Notes under the pieces: generated by a model
Databases searched by the model: none
Seen by the model: only the letters and a program-made list of their open reading frames with translations
What the model was told of the DNA's origin: nothing
Origin: Bradyrhizobium retamae
GTDB taxonomy: Bacteria; Pseudomonadota; Alphaproteobacteria; Rhizobiales; Xanthobacteraceae
Assembly (NCBI RefSeq): GCF_001440415.1
Contig: NZ_LLYA01000135.1
Location: forward strand, 56,512 to 120,511
DNA length: 64,000 bases
Direction: 5' to 3'
Translations under genes and position numbers: made by a program
Part shown: piece after piece, positions 26,137 to 34,340 of the stretch
Layout of the letters: every line of letters begins with the position of its first letter
Position numbering within the stretch: the stretch's first letter is position 1

Positions 26137-26151
26137 TTAAGGAAGGGTTAA
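26137..26151. promoter_or_regulatory. CtrA-type binding site TTAA-N7-TTAA
   Basis: TTAAGGAAGGGTTAA is an exact TTAA-N7-TTAA. It lies between two divergent genes, 70 bases before the small membrane protein (26067, leftward) and about 97 bases before the gene at 26248 (rightward). Confidence 0.55.
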
Positions 26152-26247
26152 CAACGAACCGCCGGGACCTCGTTTGCGCATGGCTGCAGGGCCCGGAACT
26201 CCCGTGAAATCATGCGGAAACCACATTGCCCATGGCATATTCGCGGG

Positions 26248-27021
26248 ATGATTCGCCTTAGTTCTCGGGATCGTGCCCGAGTCTCGAACCCGACCGATGC
26301 CTCGTTCATGACCCTGCTTTCGACGGCCCAGCACCTTGCCCGCGACACCCGCAGGGATCCGCGCTCGCAAATGATGCTCATCATGGTCGTGGTAATCATC
26401 ACCGCGGGCGCCGTCGCGCTGGTGGCCTATTTGTTGTGGCCAACCTGGGTGGCGCGGCCCGCCAGCGCTCCGGGCCGGTTGCCGGTCAGCGTCGGCGCCA
26501 CGCTCTTCAACGTGCCGACAGCAGCGATCCGCCGCAAGATCCAGCGCCACTCCGGTCCGCAGGAGCGGGTCGATCTCAGTTTCGTCTTCCCGTCGCTTGA
26601 ACCGCCGGATGCGCCGAAGCACGTCACCGCCGATACGATCGAGGAGAAGGTGCAGCCGATCGACCGGATCTTCCTGTCGATATCGGCCCACCACGACACG
26701 CTGCCGCCGGACACGCGGGTGCGCACGATCTATCCGCGCTACCTCGAACAGAAGGCAACACCGATCGACGACGCATTGACGATGCGCGCGTTCCGCGACG
26801 GCTCGCCCTACGCCAACGAGGACCTGTTCTCTGCCGGCGCACCGAGCCTCAACGCGCGTTGCACCCGCGACGGCCTGACTCCTGGCATGTGCCTGAGCGA
26901 GCGTCGCGTCGACGGTGCCGACCTGACGTTCCGCTTTCCGCGGAGCTGGCTGTCGCAATGGCGCGACGTTGCTAATGCGATGGACCGCCTGACGGCGCAA
27001 ATGCGCGGGCCGAAGGACTAG
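26248..27021 (+). CDS. Membrane-anchored protein of unknown function
   Basis: A 257-residue protein with one transmembrane helix near residues 38-62 (MMLIMVVVIITAGAVALVAY) and a large extracytoplasmic domain: PVSVGATLFNVPTAAIRRKI, then charged text around YPRYLEQK, and a cysteine pair in LNARCTRDGLTPGMCLSERR. This looks like a conserved Rhizobiales protein without known role. Start sites at 26212, 26248 and 26308 are all possible; I use 26248 because a G-rich stretch precedes it. A CtrA-type site is upstream. Confidence 0.68.
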   Translation: MIRLSSRDRARVSNPTDASFMTLLSTAQHLARDTRRDPRSQMMLIMVVVIITAGAVALVAYLLWPTWVARPASAPGRLPVSVGATLFNVPTAAIRRKIQRHSGPQERVDLSFVFPSLEPPDAPKHVTADTIEEKVQPIDRIFLSISAHHDTLPPDTRVRTIYPRYLEQKATPIDDALTMRAFRDGSPYANEDLFSAGAPSLNARCTRDGLTPGMCLSERRVDGADLTFRFPRSWLSQWRDVANAMDRLTAQMRGPKD

Positions 27022-27038
27022 GCCGATTTCGTAGTTCG

Positions 27039-27170
27039 TAAGGTGGGCAAAGGCGCAATTGCGCCGTGCCCACCATAACAACTCACAACACGGGGAAGAC
27101 AACTGGTGGGCACGCGAAGCCTGTCATGGGGCGCGCATCGCGCGACCCGTTGGCTTTGCCCACCTACGGC
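27039..27170. repeat. Dispersed GTGGGCA repeat, family B, copy 1
   Basis: The core AAGGTGGGCAAAGGCGCAAT and GCGCCGTGCCCACC is followed by GTGGGCACGCGAAGCCTGTC and a closing TTGGCTTTGCCCACC. The same outer frame recurs at 62200-62295. Its middle module, CCTGTCATGGGGCGCGCATC then GCGACCCGTTGGCT, is shared with the family C repeat at 40406-40527, so these elements are mosaics. Confidence 0.6.
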
Positions 27171-27192
27171 TCCGCGCGACGACGCACGCACC

Positions 27193-27411
27193 CTATCCCA
27201 GGTCGGCGAGATCTTCTTCGAGGATCGCCATCTGAAACTGGAACGAGCGATCATCGTCCTCGTCATCGACGAACAGCACGCCGATGAATTCCTCACCGAT
27301 ATAGACTTCGGCGGAGTCGTCCTTTTTCGGCCGCGGCACGACGCGGATCTTGGGATTGCCGAATACGCGCTTGAGATAAGCGTCGAGCTTCCTGACTTCC
27401 TGAACGTCCAC
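27193..27411 (-). CDS. DUF3126 family protein
   Basis: A 72-residue cytoplasmic protein beginning VDVQEVRKLDAYLKRVFG, with the strongly conserved core NPKIRVVPRPKKDDSAEVY and GEEFIGVLFVDDEDDDRSFQF. This is the small alphaproteobacterial family DUF3126; function unknown. It is often found beside cysE, as here. GTG at 27411 is preferred because GGAG sits just upstream and homologues start at this point; the longer TTG at 27423 is an alternative. Confidence 0.85.
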   Translation of the reverse strand: MDVQEVRKLDAYLKRVFGNPKIRVVPRPKKDDSAEVYIGEEFIGVLFVDDEDDDRSFQFQMAILEEDLADLG

Positions 27412-27476
27412 AGCAGTCTCCAATCGGATTCTTCAAATTTCCGGGGAGGTTTTAGGACGAGACGGCGCCAACCGCC

Positions 27477-27561
27477 AGAGCCTTTTCGGTTCTGATTGGA
27501 TCAGAACCGAGGCTCTCTTCCTTGTTTTGACGCGTTTTCTTCACGCTTCGCTTGAAAACGC
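27477..27561. repeat. Dispersed intergenic repeat, family A, copy 3, with strong hairpin
   Basis: AGAGCC-TTT-TCGGTTCTGAT and ATCAGAACCGAGGCTCT form a 17-base-pair stem with one TTT bulge (27477-27516), followed by TTGTTTTGACGCGTTTTCTT and CGCTTGAAAACGC. The right half matches the family A pattern of the copies at 4052 and 6509. It separates cysE and the DUF3126 gene and could act as a transcription barrier. Confidence 0.6.
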
Positions 27562-27606
27562 TATGCGCATAACTTCACAAAGATCGGCCGCAGAATACGC
27601 GCAAAA

Positions 27607-28434
27607 TCAAAGTCCGATAGCGCCGAGCATCTGATCCATGGTGCGCGACGGCTCCGCGCAGCCTGCCTCGCCGACGATCTTCGCGGGGACGCCGGCCACC
27701 GTGACATTGTGCGGCACCGGCTTGACCACCACCGAGCCCGCGGCAATGCGCGCGCAATGGCCGATCTCGATATTGCCAAGAATTTTGGCGCCTGCCCCGA
27801 TCAGCACGCCGCGCCTGATCTTCGGATGACGATCCTCGTTCTCCTTGCCGGTGCCGCCGAGCGTGACGCCGTGCAGGATCGAAACGTCGTCATCGATCAC
27901 GGCGGTCTCGCCGCAGACGAAGCCGGTCGCGTGATCGAGGAAAATGCCGCGGCCGATTTTGGCGGCGGGGTTGATATCGGTCTGAAACACCGCCGATGAA
28001 CGGCTCTGCAGATAATAGGCAAAATCCTTGCGGCCCTTTTGATAGAGCCAGTGCGCCAGGCGATGGGTCTGCAGCGCGTGAAAGCCCTTGAAGTAGAGTA
28101 GCGGATCAATGAAGCGCGAGGTTGCGGGATCGCGGTCGTAGACCGCGACCAGATCGGCGCGGAACGCATTGCCGAGATCTGGCTCGTCGCGCAGCGCCTC
28201 GTCATAGGTCTGCCGGATCAAATCGCCGGATAGCGCCGAATGATCGAGCCGCTCGGCGAGACGATGCACCACCGATTCCTCCAGGCGCTCGTGATGCAGC
28301 ACGGTCGAATAGAGGAAGGAAGCAAGCTCCGGCTCGCGGTGGACGATGTCCTCCGCCTCGCCCCTGATGCGGTCCCAGATCGGATCGAGTGCGGCGAGCT
28401 TCGACGCTTGCGGATTGACCTGATGCACTGCCAT
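27607..28434 (-). CDS. cysE: Serine O-acetyltransferase
   Basis: A 275-residue enzyme that acetylates serine with acetyl-CoA, the first step to cysteine, in the cytoplasm. The N-terminal helical domain (PIWDRIRGEAEDIVHREPEL) is followed by a left-handed beta-helix with DINPAAKIGRGIFLDHATGF, catalytic Asp-His, GETAVIDDDVSILHGVTLGG and GNIEIGHCARIAAGSVV. The C-terminal tail that binds cysteine synthase ends in hydrophobic GAIGL rather than the usual Ile, a plausible variant. Complete and typical in length. DUF3126 follows downstream. Confidence 0.96.
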   Translation of the reverse strand: MAVHQVNPQASKLAALDPIWDRIRGEAEDIVHREPELASFLYSTVLHHERLEESVVHRLAERLDHSALSGDLIRQTYDEALRDEPDLGNAFRADLVAVYDRDPATSRFIDPLLYFKGFHALQTHRLAHWLYQKGRKDFAYYLQSRSSAVFQTDINPAAKIGRGIFLDHATGFVCGETAVIDDDVSILHGVTLGGTGKENEDRHPKIRRGVLIGAGAKILGNIEIGHCARIAAGSVVVKPVPHNVTVAGVPAKIVGEAGCAEPSRTMDQMLGAIGL

Positions 28435-28640
28435 GATTGCTCTCGCAAATTCCCTGGTTACGTTGCTACTATAGCACGGCGGGCGGACTTCTGTCCCGGG
28501 CAGGCGCAGGCCAGCGTAAACCGCCTCCGAATGCCGTGGGGGTCAGTTCAAGGTGGTCAGCGGTATCAGGAAATCAAGCCGGCGGGCCTGCGACTATTGG
28601 TGAATTTCGGCGGACCTGCCATTCGGCGGATGCTGTCCAG

Positions 28641-30143
28641 ATGGGGGGAAGCCACATCAGCACGCAGATATTGCGGGCGCGTACCGCTGCGAATTCGCGC
28701 TCGGCCTGGATCGCCGCCATCGCCATCCCATTGATGTTGCTGGCCCCTGCCCTGTGGAATGGCTATCCCCTGCTCCAGTGGGACACCGGCGGCTATCTGG
28801 CCCGCTGGTACGAGGGCTACCTGGTCCCCAGCCGCTCCACCACATTCGGCCTCTATCTTCACTTCGGCGAGGATTCGAGCTTCTGGATCAACCTCGGGAT
28901 CAACGCGCTGGCGACGCTGTGGATCCTGCAGTTAACGCTGCGCGTGCTCGGTATCTCCGAGCCGTTGCGGCTCCTGGCCATGAGCTTCGTGCTGGCCCTG
29001 ACCACCTCGCTGCCTTTTCTTGCCAGCACGCTCCTGACCGACATTTTCGCCGGATTGTCGGTGCTTTCGCTCTTCATCCTGGTAGTGCTTGGCGAGTGGA
29101 CTTCGATCCCGGAAAAATGCCTGCTGTTCGGCCTCACCGCTTTCGCCGCGGCGACCCACAGCGCGACGCTCGCGGTGCTGCTCGGACTGTGCTGCGTCGG
29201 CTGGATCGCGCGTCCCTTTCTGCGCGGGCGGATTTCCGTTTCCGGATTGACGCAGGGCAGCCTGACCATCGTCGCCGGAGCTGCGCTGTTGCTGTCGACC
29301 AATTTCGCATTATCCGGGAAGCTGGCGTGGACGCCGGGCGGTTACGGCGTGGCGTTCGCTCGGATGCTGCAGGACGGCATCGTCGCGCAGTATTTGCGAG
29401 ATCATTGCCCGAAGCAGAATTTCAAGCTCTGCCCCTATCGAGACAAGCTGCCGGCCACCGCCGACCAGTTTCTGTGGGGCAACAGCATGTTCAACACGCT
29501 TGGCCGCTTTCAGGGACTGAACGACGAGATGCGCTTTATCGTGTTGCATTCGCTGGCCGAATATCCGGCCTGGCAGGCCAAGGCGGCAGCCATCGCCACT
29601 GCGCAGCAATTCGTCTACGTCGGGACCGGTGAAGGCACCGACGGCTGGCTCGGCCATACCTACGGCATCATCGAGCGCTTTCTTCCTGCACAGGTGGAGC
29701 CGATGCGCGCGGCGCAACAGCAGCGCTGGCACTTCGACTTCACCGCAATCAACCGGATTCACATTCCCGTTGCGCTGGCGTCGATGCTGCTGGCCGCCAT
29801 CCTGTTCGGCCGCGGCGTGGTGCGCCGACCGTTCGACGATCTCACCTTGCTCGCCGGCACGGTCTCGTTCGCGCTGCTCGGCAATGCTTTCATCTGCGCC
29901 GTGATATCCGGTCCGCACGATCGCTACGGCGCGCGGCTGGGGTGGCTTGCGACCACGGTGGTGCTGATCGCGGCCATCAGGCAATTCGCCGGTGAAGACG
30001 CGCGCGACCGCTCATTGCCGTCGCGACAGGAAATCGATGACACCGACTTTGTAGACCTTGTCGCCGACCGCGCGCATATGATCGCGGTTCGGAATGTCGA
30101 GCACCTCGGCGCCCGGAATGATCTTTCCGAGCGCCGCGGCTGA
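28641..30143 (+). CDS. Polytopic membrane protein of unknown function
   Basis: A 500-residue protein with about nine to ten hydrophobic helices after a short cytoplasmic start. It begins MGGSHISTQILRARTAANSR, and early loops contain WDTGGYLARWYEGYLVPSRS, reminiscent of GT-C fold glycosyltransferases where an acidic residue follows the first helix. The central extracytoplasmic part (YLRDHCPKQNFKLCPYRDKL) has a Cys pair. No definite family. Its last 44 codons overlap the 3' end of the convergent hydrolase gene and look like antisense text of that gene, so the natural end may have been extended. The start is tentative; the frame is open from 28437. Confidence 0.65.
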   Translation: MGGSHISTQILRARTAANSRSAWIAAIAIPLMLLAPALWNGYPLLQWDTGGYLARWYEGYLVPSRSTTFGLYLHFGEDSSFWINLGINALATLWILQLTLRVLGISEPLRLLAMSFVLALTTSLPFLASTLLTDIFAGLSVLSLFILVVLGEWTSIPEKCLLFGLTAFAAATHSATLAVLLGLCCVGWIARPFLRGRISVSGLTQGSLTIVAGAALLLSTNFALSGKLAWTPGGYGVAFARMLQDGIVAQYLRDHCPKQNFKLCPYRDKLPATADQFLWGNSMFNTLGRFQGLNDEMRFIVLHSLAEYPAWQAKAAAIATAQQFVYVGTGEGTDGWLGHTYGIIERFLPAQVEPMRAAQQQRWHFDFTAINRIHIPVALASMLLAAILFGRGVVRRPFDDLTLLAGTVSFALLGNAFICAVISGPHDRYGARLGWLATTVVLIAAIRQFAGEDARDRSLPSRQEIDDTDFVDLVADRAHMIAVRNVEHLGARNDLSERRG

Positions 30144-30776
30144 GCCGGCGATTTCATCCCTGGTGCCGACCGCAATCAGGACCGGCACGCGGATCTCGGC
30201 GGCTTCATCCGATGTCATCAGCCGCCGCGAGCCGCGCAGGCAAGCGGCAAGCGCGCGGTGGTCGGATCGCGTCTGATCGGCGAAGGCGCGAAAGGTGCGG
30301 CCGACCGGATCGATGACGTCCTCCAGCGACGGGGCTTCCAGCGCGATCGCCACGTTCTCGCCGGGACCGCCGCCCTCGATCAGTCCGATCCCGATGCCGC
30401 CGAGGATCGCCGAGCGCAGCCGCTGCGGCTGCTCGCGCGCCAGGACCGCCGTCATTCGCGATCCCAGCGAATAGCCCATGATGTCCGCGCGCTCGATTCC
30501 CAGATAATCCAGCAGCGCGATGACGTCACTTGCCATGATCGCAATTTCGTAAGCAGCGGAATCGTAGAGCTTATCGGAATCGCCATGGCCGCGATTGTCG
30601 AGCGCGATCACGCGGCGGCCGTCTTTCCTCAAATCGGAAACCCAGGTCGGATAAACCCAATTCACGTTCTTGCTGGAGGCAAAGCCATGCACGAGGACGA
30701 TCGGATCGCCCTCGCCTTCGTCGAGATAAGCAATTTCGACAGCGCCGTTGTGAAAACTCGGCATCATCAGTTCCAT
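30012..30776 (-). CDS. Alpha/beta hydrolase
   Basis: A 254-residue hydrolase-fold enzyme. The oxyanion motif VLVHGFASS is near residue 27, the nucleophile in MGYSLGSRM (GxSxG) near 100, acid in VGTRDEIAG near 205 and His in PNRDHMRAVG near 235, all typical. The substrate is unknown. Three in-frame ATGs (30776, 30767, 30764) lie close together; I use the first. Its 3' end overlaps the convergent membrane-protein gene by 132 bases. The frame stays open upstream as an antisense shadow of the next gene, which is not part of this gene. Confidence 0.87.
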   Translation of the reverse strand: MELMMPSFHNGAVEIAYLDEGEGDPIVLVHGFASSKNVNWVYPTWVSDLRKDGRRVIALDNRGHGDSDKLYDSAAYEIAIMASDVIALLDYLGIERADIMGYSLGSRMTAVLAREQPQRLRSAILGGIGIGLIEGGGPGENVAIALEAPSLEDVIDPVGRTFRAFADQTRSDHRALAACLRGSRRLMTSDEAAEIRVPVLIAVGTRDEIAGSAAALGKIIPGAEVLDIPNRDHMRAVGDKVYKVGVIDFLSRRQ

Positions 30777-30820
30777 TTTTCGGGGGATCGGAAATGGACG
30801 GCCTTGCAATGACTGCAAGT

Positions 30821-31981
30821 CTAGCCGTGTGCGGCAGCGCCCGCCAGGACCGGGGCGGCCGGCAAGCATGCTGCCGCCGCCTCCTTTCTCAAGCGCCGCG
30901 CTTTCTTGCGGCGAAGCCACGCTTGGGTCGCCCGCTCGGTGGTCGCCTTGATCGACGACAGAAATCCGAACAGCGCCAATAGCGCACCGAATACCCACAT
31001 CGTTAGATTGAAAGCGCCGGTTGCCAGCAGCAGCGCGCTGCGGCCGAGCACCTTCAAGATCGCGCGGGTCTGGCCGCCCTTGGATTCGGCAAGCCGCGCA
31101 GCGCGGGCGATGTCCTTCGGGCCTTGCGCGATGCGCAGTGCGTCGAGCGCGCCACGCGTGCCGGCCTTTTCGCCGACGCGTCCGACATCTTTCGCCAGCC
31201 GCACCAGCGCACCGGCTTTCTCGGCGCGGAACGCTGCCTTGATTGCGCTGATGGTCTGGCCCGGCCGCAGCACCGAACCTTTCGCGACCGCCTGCTGCAG
31301 GACCGGCGCATCGACGACCTCGCGCACCGAGCGGCCTGCCCATTGCGTCAGCCCCTCGCCCAGACGTCCGACCCTGCGGGCACTCTTGACCATGCTGAGG
31401 CCGGCGCGCACCGGACCAACACCCCCGATGGAGACGTAGGTCGCGGCGGTCACCGCGAGCCCGACCGTCGCCAGGCCCAGCACCAGCCGGTCCACGTCCT
31501 CGCCCGTAGCCAGGTGCTTGCCTTCGCGAACAACGTCCCTGATATCGCCGTAGACGAAGAGGTCGCCGGCAACCGTACCCGACAGGCTTGCGACATCGTC
31601 GGCATTGCCGACCACGAAACCCGTGGCAAAGCGCTTGGCAAAATGCGATGCCGAACCTGCGTCGGTAACGGCATCGCTGACGCGCTTCGATAGTTCGTCG
31701 CTGACGGCAATGCCTTTGTCGCGGGCGAGTTCGATGAAGCTGTTGGCGAGATCGGAATCGCCCTCCGCGAGCGCTGCCTCGATATGGCTGGCGACCAGCG
31801 CCTGGTTGGCCCGCAACGCGGAGTTGATCTGGACGTCGGCCAGTGTCGCGGGATCGTCCTGCGCGGCCAGAATGGCGCCGGCCTCGCGGGCATGCGGCCA
31901 CAGCGCCGCGGATACCGCCACGCTGAGCGCCAAGCATCCTAGCGCCCCTGCCAGAGCCGAACCGAACCGCAATCGCCTCAT
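30821..31981 (-). CDS. Conserved membrane protein of unknown function
   Basis: A 386-residue protein. Helix 1 is near residues 9-28 (LAGALGCLALSVAVSAALWP), followed by a long alanine-rich periplasmic or cytoplasmic region (IEAALAEGDSDLANSFIELA) and more hydrophobic segments near 195-215 and 335-355 (LLLATGAFNLTMWVFGALLA). The tail is strongly basic (RRKKARRLRKEAAAACLPAA). I know similar proteins from Bradyrhizobiaceae but no function. ATG at 31981 is chosen because the signal-like helix starts right after it; the frame opens earlier at 32101. It runs into the alpha/beta hydrolase gene (45 bases), probably one transcript. Confidence 0.7.
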   Translation of the reverse strand: MRRLRFGSALAGALGCLALSVAVSAALWPHAREAGAILAAQDDPATLADVQINSALRANQALVASHIEAALAEGDSDLANSFIELARDKGIAVSDELSKRVSDAVTDAGSASHFAKRFATGFVVGNADDVASLSGTVAGDLFVYGDIRDVVREGKHLATGEDVDRLVLGLATVGLAVTAATYVSIGGVGPVRAGLSMVKSARRVGRLGEGLTQWAGRSVREVVDAPVLQQAVAKGSVLRPGQTISAIKAAFRAEKAGALVRLAKDVGRVGEKAGTRGALDALRIAQGPKDIARAARLAESKGGQTRAILKVLGRSALLLATGAFNLTMWVFGALLALFGFLSSIKATTERATQAWLRRKKARRLRKEAAAACLPAAPVLAGAAAHG

Positions 31982-32225
31982 CCAAAAAAGTCCAATGTTT
32001 TCGCCTTTCTCAAGATGGTATGCCGTTTTTACGACACAACTGCCTCGACGAAAGAAGGGCTTTTCTCCGACGACAAGATTGTGTCGAATTTGCATGAGCA
32101 AATGTGCGGCGGGGACATCCCGAATCGGCTCTAGGAATCATCGGCACCCCCCACTATGGTGCGCGGCATTTCGAAGCCGTCGCGTTGATTGCGTGCGCTC
32201 ATCGTTGAAATCCAAGGTGAAGCTG

Positions 32226-32471
32226 ATGTCCGACCATGTCGTCCCGCATTTCCATAACGACGCCGGAGTCTCGGTAATCGAGATCGGCTCGCAGGAATTC
32301 ATGTGCGTGGGCGCCAAGCCGCCGTTCGATCATCCCCACGTGTTTCTCGATCTTGGCAACGACAACGAGATCATCTGCCCCTATTGCTCGACGCTGTACC
32401 GCTTTGCCCCCGACCTCGCCGCAGGCGAAGCCCGCCCGCCCGAATGCGTCCTGAGGGACAAGGTCGCCTGA
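32226..32471 (+). CDS. zf-CHCC zinc-finger protein (NDUFS6-like)
   Basis: An 81-residue protein with FMCVGAKPPFDHPHVFLDLG and then IICPYCSTLYRF, giving the Cys-His-Cys-Cys zinc-binding set of the zf-CHCC family. The mitochondrial counterpart is complex I subunit NDUFS6; alphaproteobacterial versions are small and associate with respiratory complex I, though here no nuo genes are near. ATG at 32226 has AAGG eight bases upstream. It is seven bases before the FAD monooxygenase gene, so the two are probably co-transcribed. Confidence 0.85.
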   Translation: MSDHVVPHFHNDAGVSVIEIGSQEFMCVGAKPPFDHPHVFLDLGNDNEIICPYCSTLYRFAPDLAAGEARPPECVLRDKVA

Positions 32472-32478
32472 CCTTTCG

Positions 32479-33681
32479 GTGGCCGCCGCGCGCACCATCA
32501 TCGTTGCTGGTGCCGGGATCGGGGGACTGACGGCAGCGCTTTCGCTCGCAGCCAAAGGCTTCCGCGTCATCATTCTGGAAAAGGCCGAGCGGCTGGAGGA
32601 AGCCGGCGCCGGCTTGCAGCTTTCGCCAAACGCCAGCCGGATCCTGGTCGACCTCGGCCTGCGGCCGCGCCTTGCGCCACGCGCCGTGACACCCGAGGCC
32701 ATTAGCATCGTGAGCGCGCGTGCGGGCGGTGAGATCGCCCGCCTGCCGCTCGGCGAGGCCGCCGGCCTTCGCGCCGGCGCGCCCTATTGGGTGATGCACC
32801 GCGCCGACCTGCAAGGCGCCCTGCAGGCAGCGGTCAACGACCATCCGGACATCGACCTGCGGCTTGGTTGCCAGTTCGAAGACGTGACCTCGCACGCCAA
32901 GGGGCTGACCGTGGTGCAGCGGCGCGGCAATGCACGCCAACAGGAGTTGGCGGCGGCGCTGGTCGGCGCCGACGGCATCTGGTCCGCGGTGCGGAACCAT
33001 TTGTTACCGGAGGTGCAACCGCAGTTTTCCGGCCTGATCGCCTGGCGCGGAACCCTCGATGCGACCGCGCTGCCGCGCGAATATACCGCTGCCCGCGTGC
33101 AGCTCTGGATGGGACCGGACGCGCATCTGGTCGCCTACCCGATCTCGGCCGCGCGGCAGATCAACGTGGTCGCTATCGTGCCGGGAACCTGGAACAGGCC
33201 GGGCTGGAGCGCGCCGGGCGATGCCAACGAACTGAGAAACGCGTTCGCCTCGCAGCGCTGGCCCGCGACCGCGCGGATGCTGATCGGGGCCGTCGACGAG
33301 TGGCGGCGCTGGGCGCTGTTCACGCTGCCCGGTGTCGGCGAATGGACCGACGGTGCGATCGCGCTGCTCGGCGACGCTGCGCACGCGATGCTGCCGTTTG
33401 CCGCGCAAGGTGCGGGAATGGCGATCGAGGATGCCGCCGTGCTCGCCAAATGCTTGAGCGAAAGCCCCTGCGATCCTGTCGCAGGCATCCCGGCGGCACT
33501 GAAGCGTTATGGCCGGCAGCGGCGCGGCCGCGTGCTGCGGGTGCAGCGTGCGGCCCGACAACAGGGACGCATCTATCATCTCACCGGACCGCTGGCGCTG
33601 GCGCGCGACCTCGCGATCAAGGCGATGGGCCCGGAGCGCATGCTGGCACGGCAGGACTGGATTTATAATTGGCGGCTGTAG
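32479..33681 (+). CDS. FAD-dependent monooxygenase (salicylate hydroxylase-like)
   Basis: A 400-residue group A flavin monooxygenase. The FAD motif IIVAGAGIGGLTAALSLAAK lies at residues 7-26, the DG motif in VGADGIWSAVR near 160, and the GD motif LLGDAAHAMLPFAAQGAGMA near 290. These enzymes hydroxylate aromatic acids with NAD(P)H and O2; the substrate could be salicylate, 3-hydroxybenzoate or another ring. GTG at 32479 starts the frame; the ribosome site is weak, consistent with coupling to the zinc-finger gene upstream. Confidence 0.9.
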   Translation: MAAARTIIVAGAGIGGLTAALSLAAKGFRVIILEKAERLEEAGAGLQLSPNASRILVDLGLRPRLAPRAVTPEAISIVSARAGGEIARLPLGEAAGLRAGAPYWVMHRADLQGALQAAVNDHPDIDLRLGCQFEDVTSHAKGLTVVQRRGNARQQELAAALVGADGIWSAVRNHLLPEVQPQFSGLIAWRGTLDATALPREYTAARVQLWMGPDAHLVAYPISAARQINVVAIVPGTWNRPGWSAPGDANELRNAFASQRWPATARMLIGAVDEWRRWALFTLPGVGEWTDGAIALLGDAAHAMLPFAAQGAGMAIEDAAVLAKCLSESPCDPVAGIPAALKRYGRQRRGRVLRVQRAARQQGRIYHLTGPLALARDLAIKAMGPERMLARQDWIYNWRL

Positions 33682-33712
33682 AGCGAAGTTCGAGGCCGCA
33701 CCCGACAACGTT

Positions 33713-34153
33713 CTAATTTGCCGCCCGGCTTGCCTTCGTACGACCCTTGGCAACGGGAGCCGGCGTGATCGACGGCGGGACCGGCGCCGGCCTGGCTTCC
33801 GGTTTCGGTTCCTGACACCTGTTCTTCTGCCAGGCTTCATCGGCCAGCTTCGACTGTCCGCGCAACGCGATGTAGTCGTTACGATAGGCGACCTCCGCCA
33901 CCACGGGACCGGCGACGCCAGTTTCGGCCTTGGTCATCAGCCCCTGCAACTCCGCGGTGCGCGCCGCGAGGCTCTTGCGCTCGGTCTCGAGCTGCTTGCA
34001 ATCGTACAGATCGTATTTGGCGGGATCGGCAAAGGCCGGCGAAATGGTGTCGCTGATGCCGGCGCAACCGGACAGGCCGGCTCCGAGCGCAACCAGCGCC
34101 GACGCCGCGAGGCTGCGCGAGAATAACCGGCGATGGGACAGCGAGTTGGGCAT
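33713..34153 (-). CDS. Small lipoprotein of unknown function
   Basis: A 146-residue lipoprotein. The signal peptide has arginines (SHRRLFSRSLAASALVALGA) and a lipobox LSGCAG with the acylated Cys near 31. The mature part has a Cys pair (DCKQ and NRCQ), a helical middle (TERKSLAARTAELQGLMTKA), and a proline-rich basic tail (ARPAPVPPSITPAPVAKGRT). Similar proteins are found in many Rhizobiales; the role is unknown, perhaps in the envelope. ATG at 34153 follows AAGG. Convergent with the monooxygenase. Confidence 0.75.
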   Translation of the reverse strand: MPNSLSHRRLFSRSLAASALVALGAGLSGCAGISDTISPAFADPAKYDLYDCKQLETERKSLAARTAELQGLMTKAETGVAGPVVAEVAYRNDYIALRGQSKLADEAWQKNRCQEPKPEARPAPVPPSITPAPVAKGRTKASRAAN

Positions 34154-34340
34154 CGGACCTTCGTTAAGTCGATAATCTTGAGATTGCCTAAAGCTCGCCG
34201 CAGGTAAACACCCCAAGTGTCCGCATTGAGGCTTTGCTTCTACGCCCGCGCTCACTTAAAGGTGGGGAGCGTTTGGGCCGGAGGTTATCCCAATTTCACT
34301 TCTCCGGAAAACGCGCTAAGTATCTGATCTTCTGGTGAAA

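Noticed and set aside
30777..31985. Upstream extension of the alpha/beta hydrolase frame to 657 residues
   Set aside because: The extension is Arg/Gly-rich shadow text of the membrane-protein gene at 30821-31981; the hydrolase has its own start near 30776.
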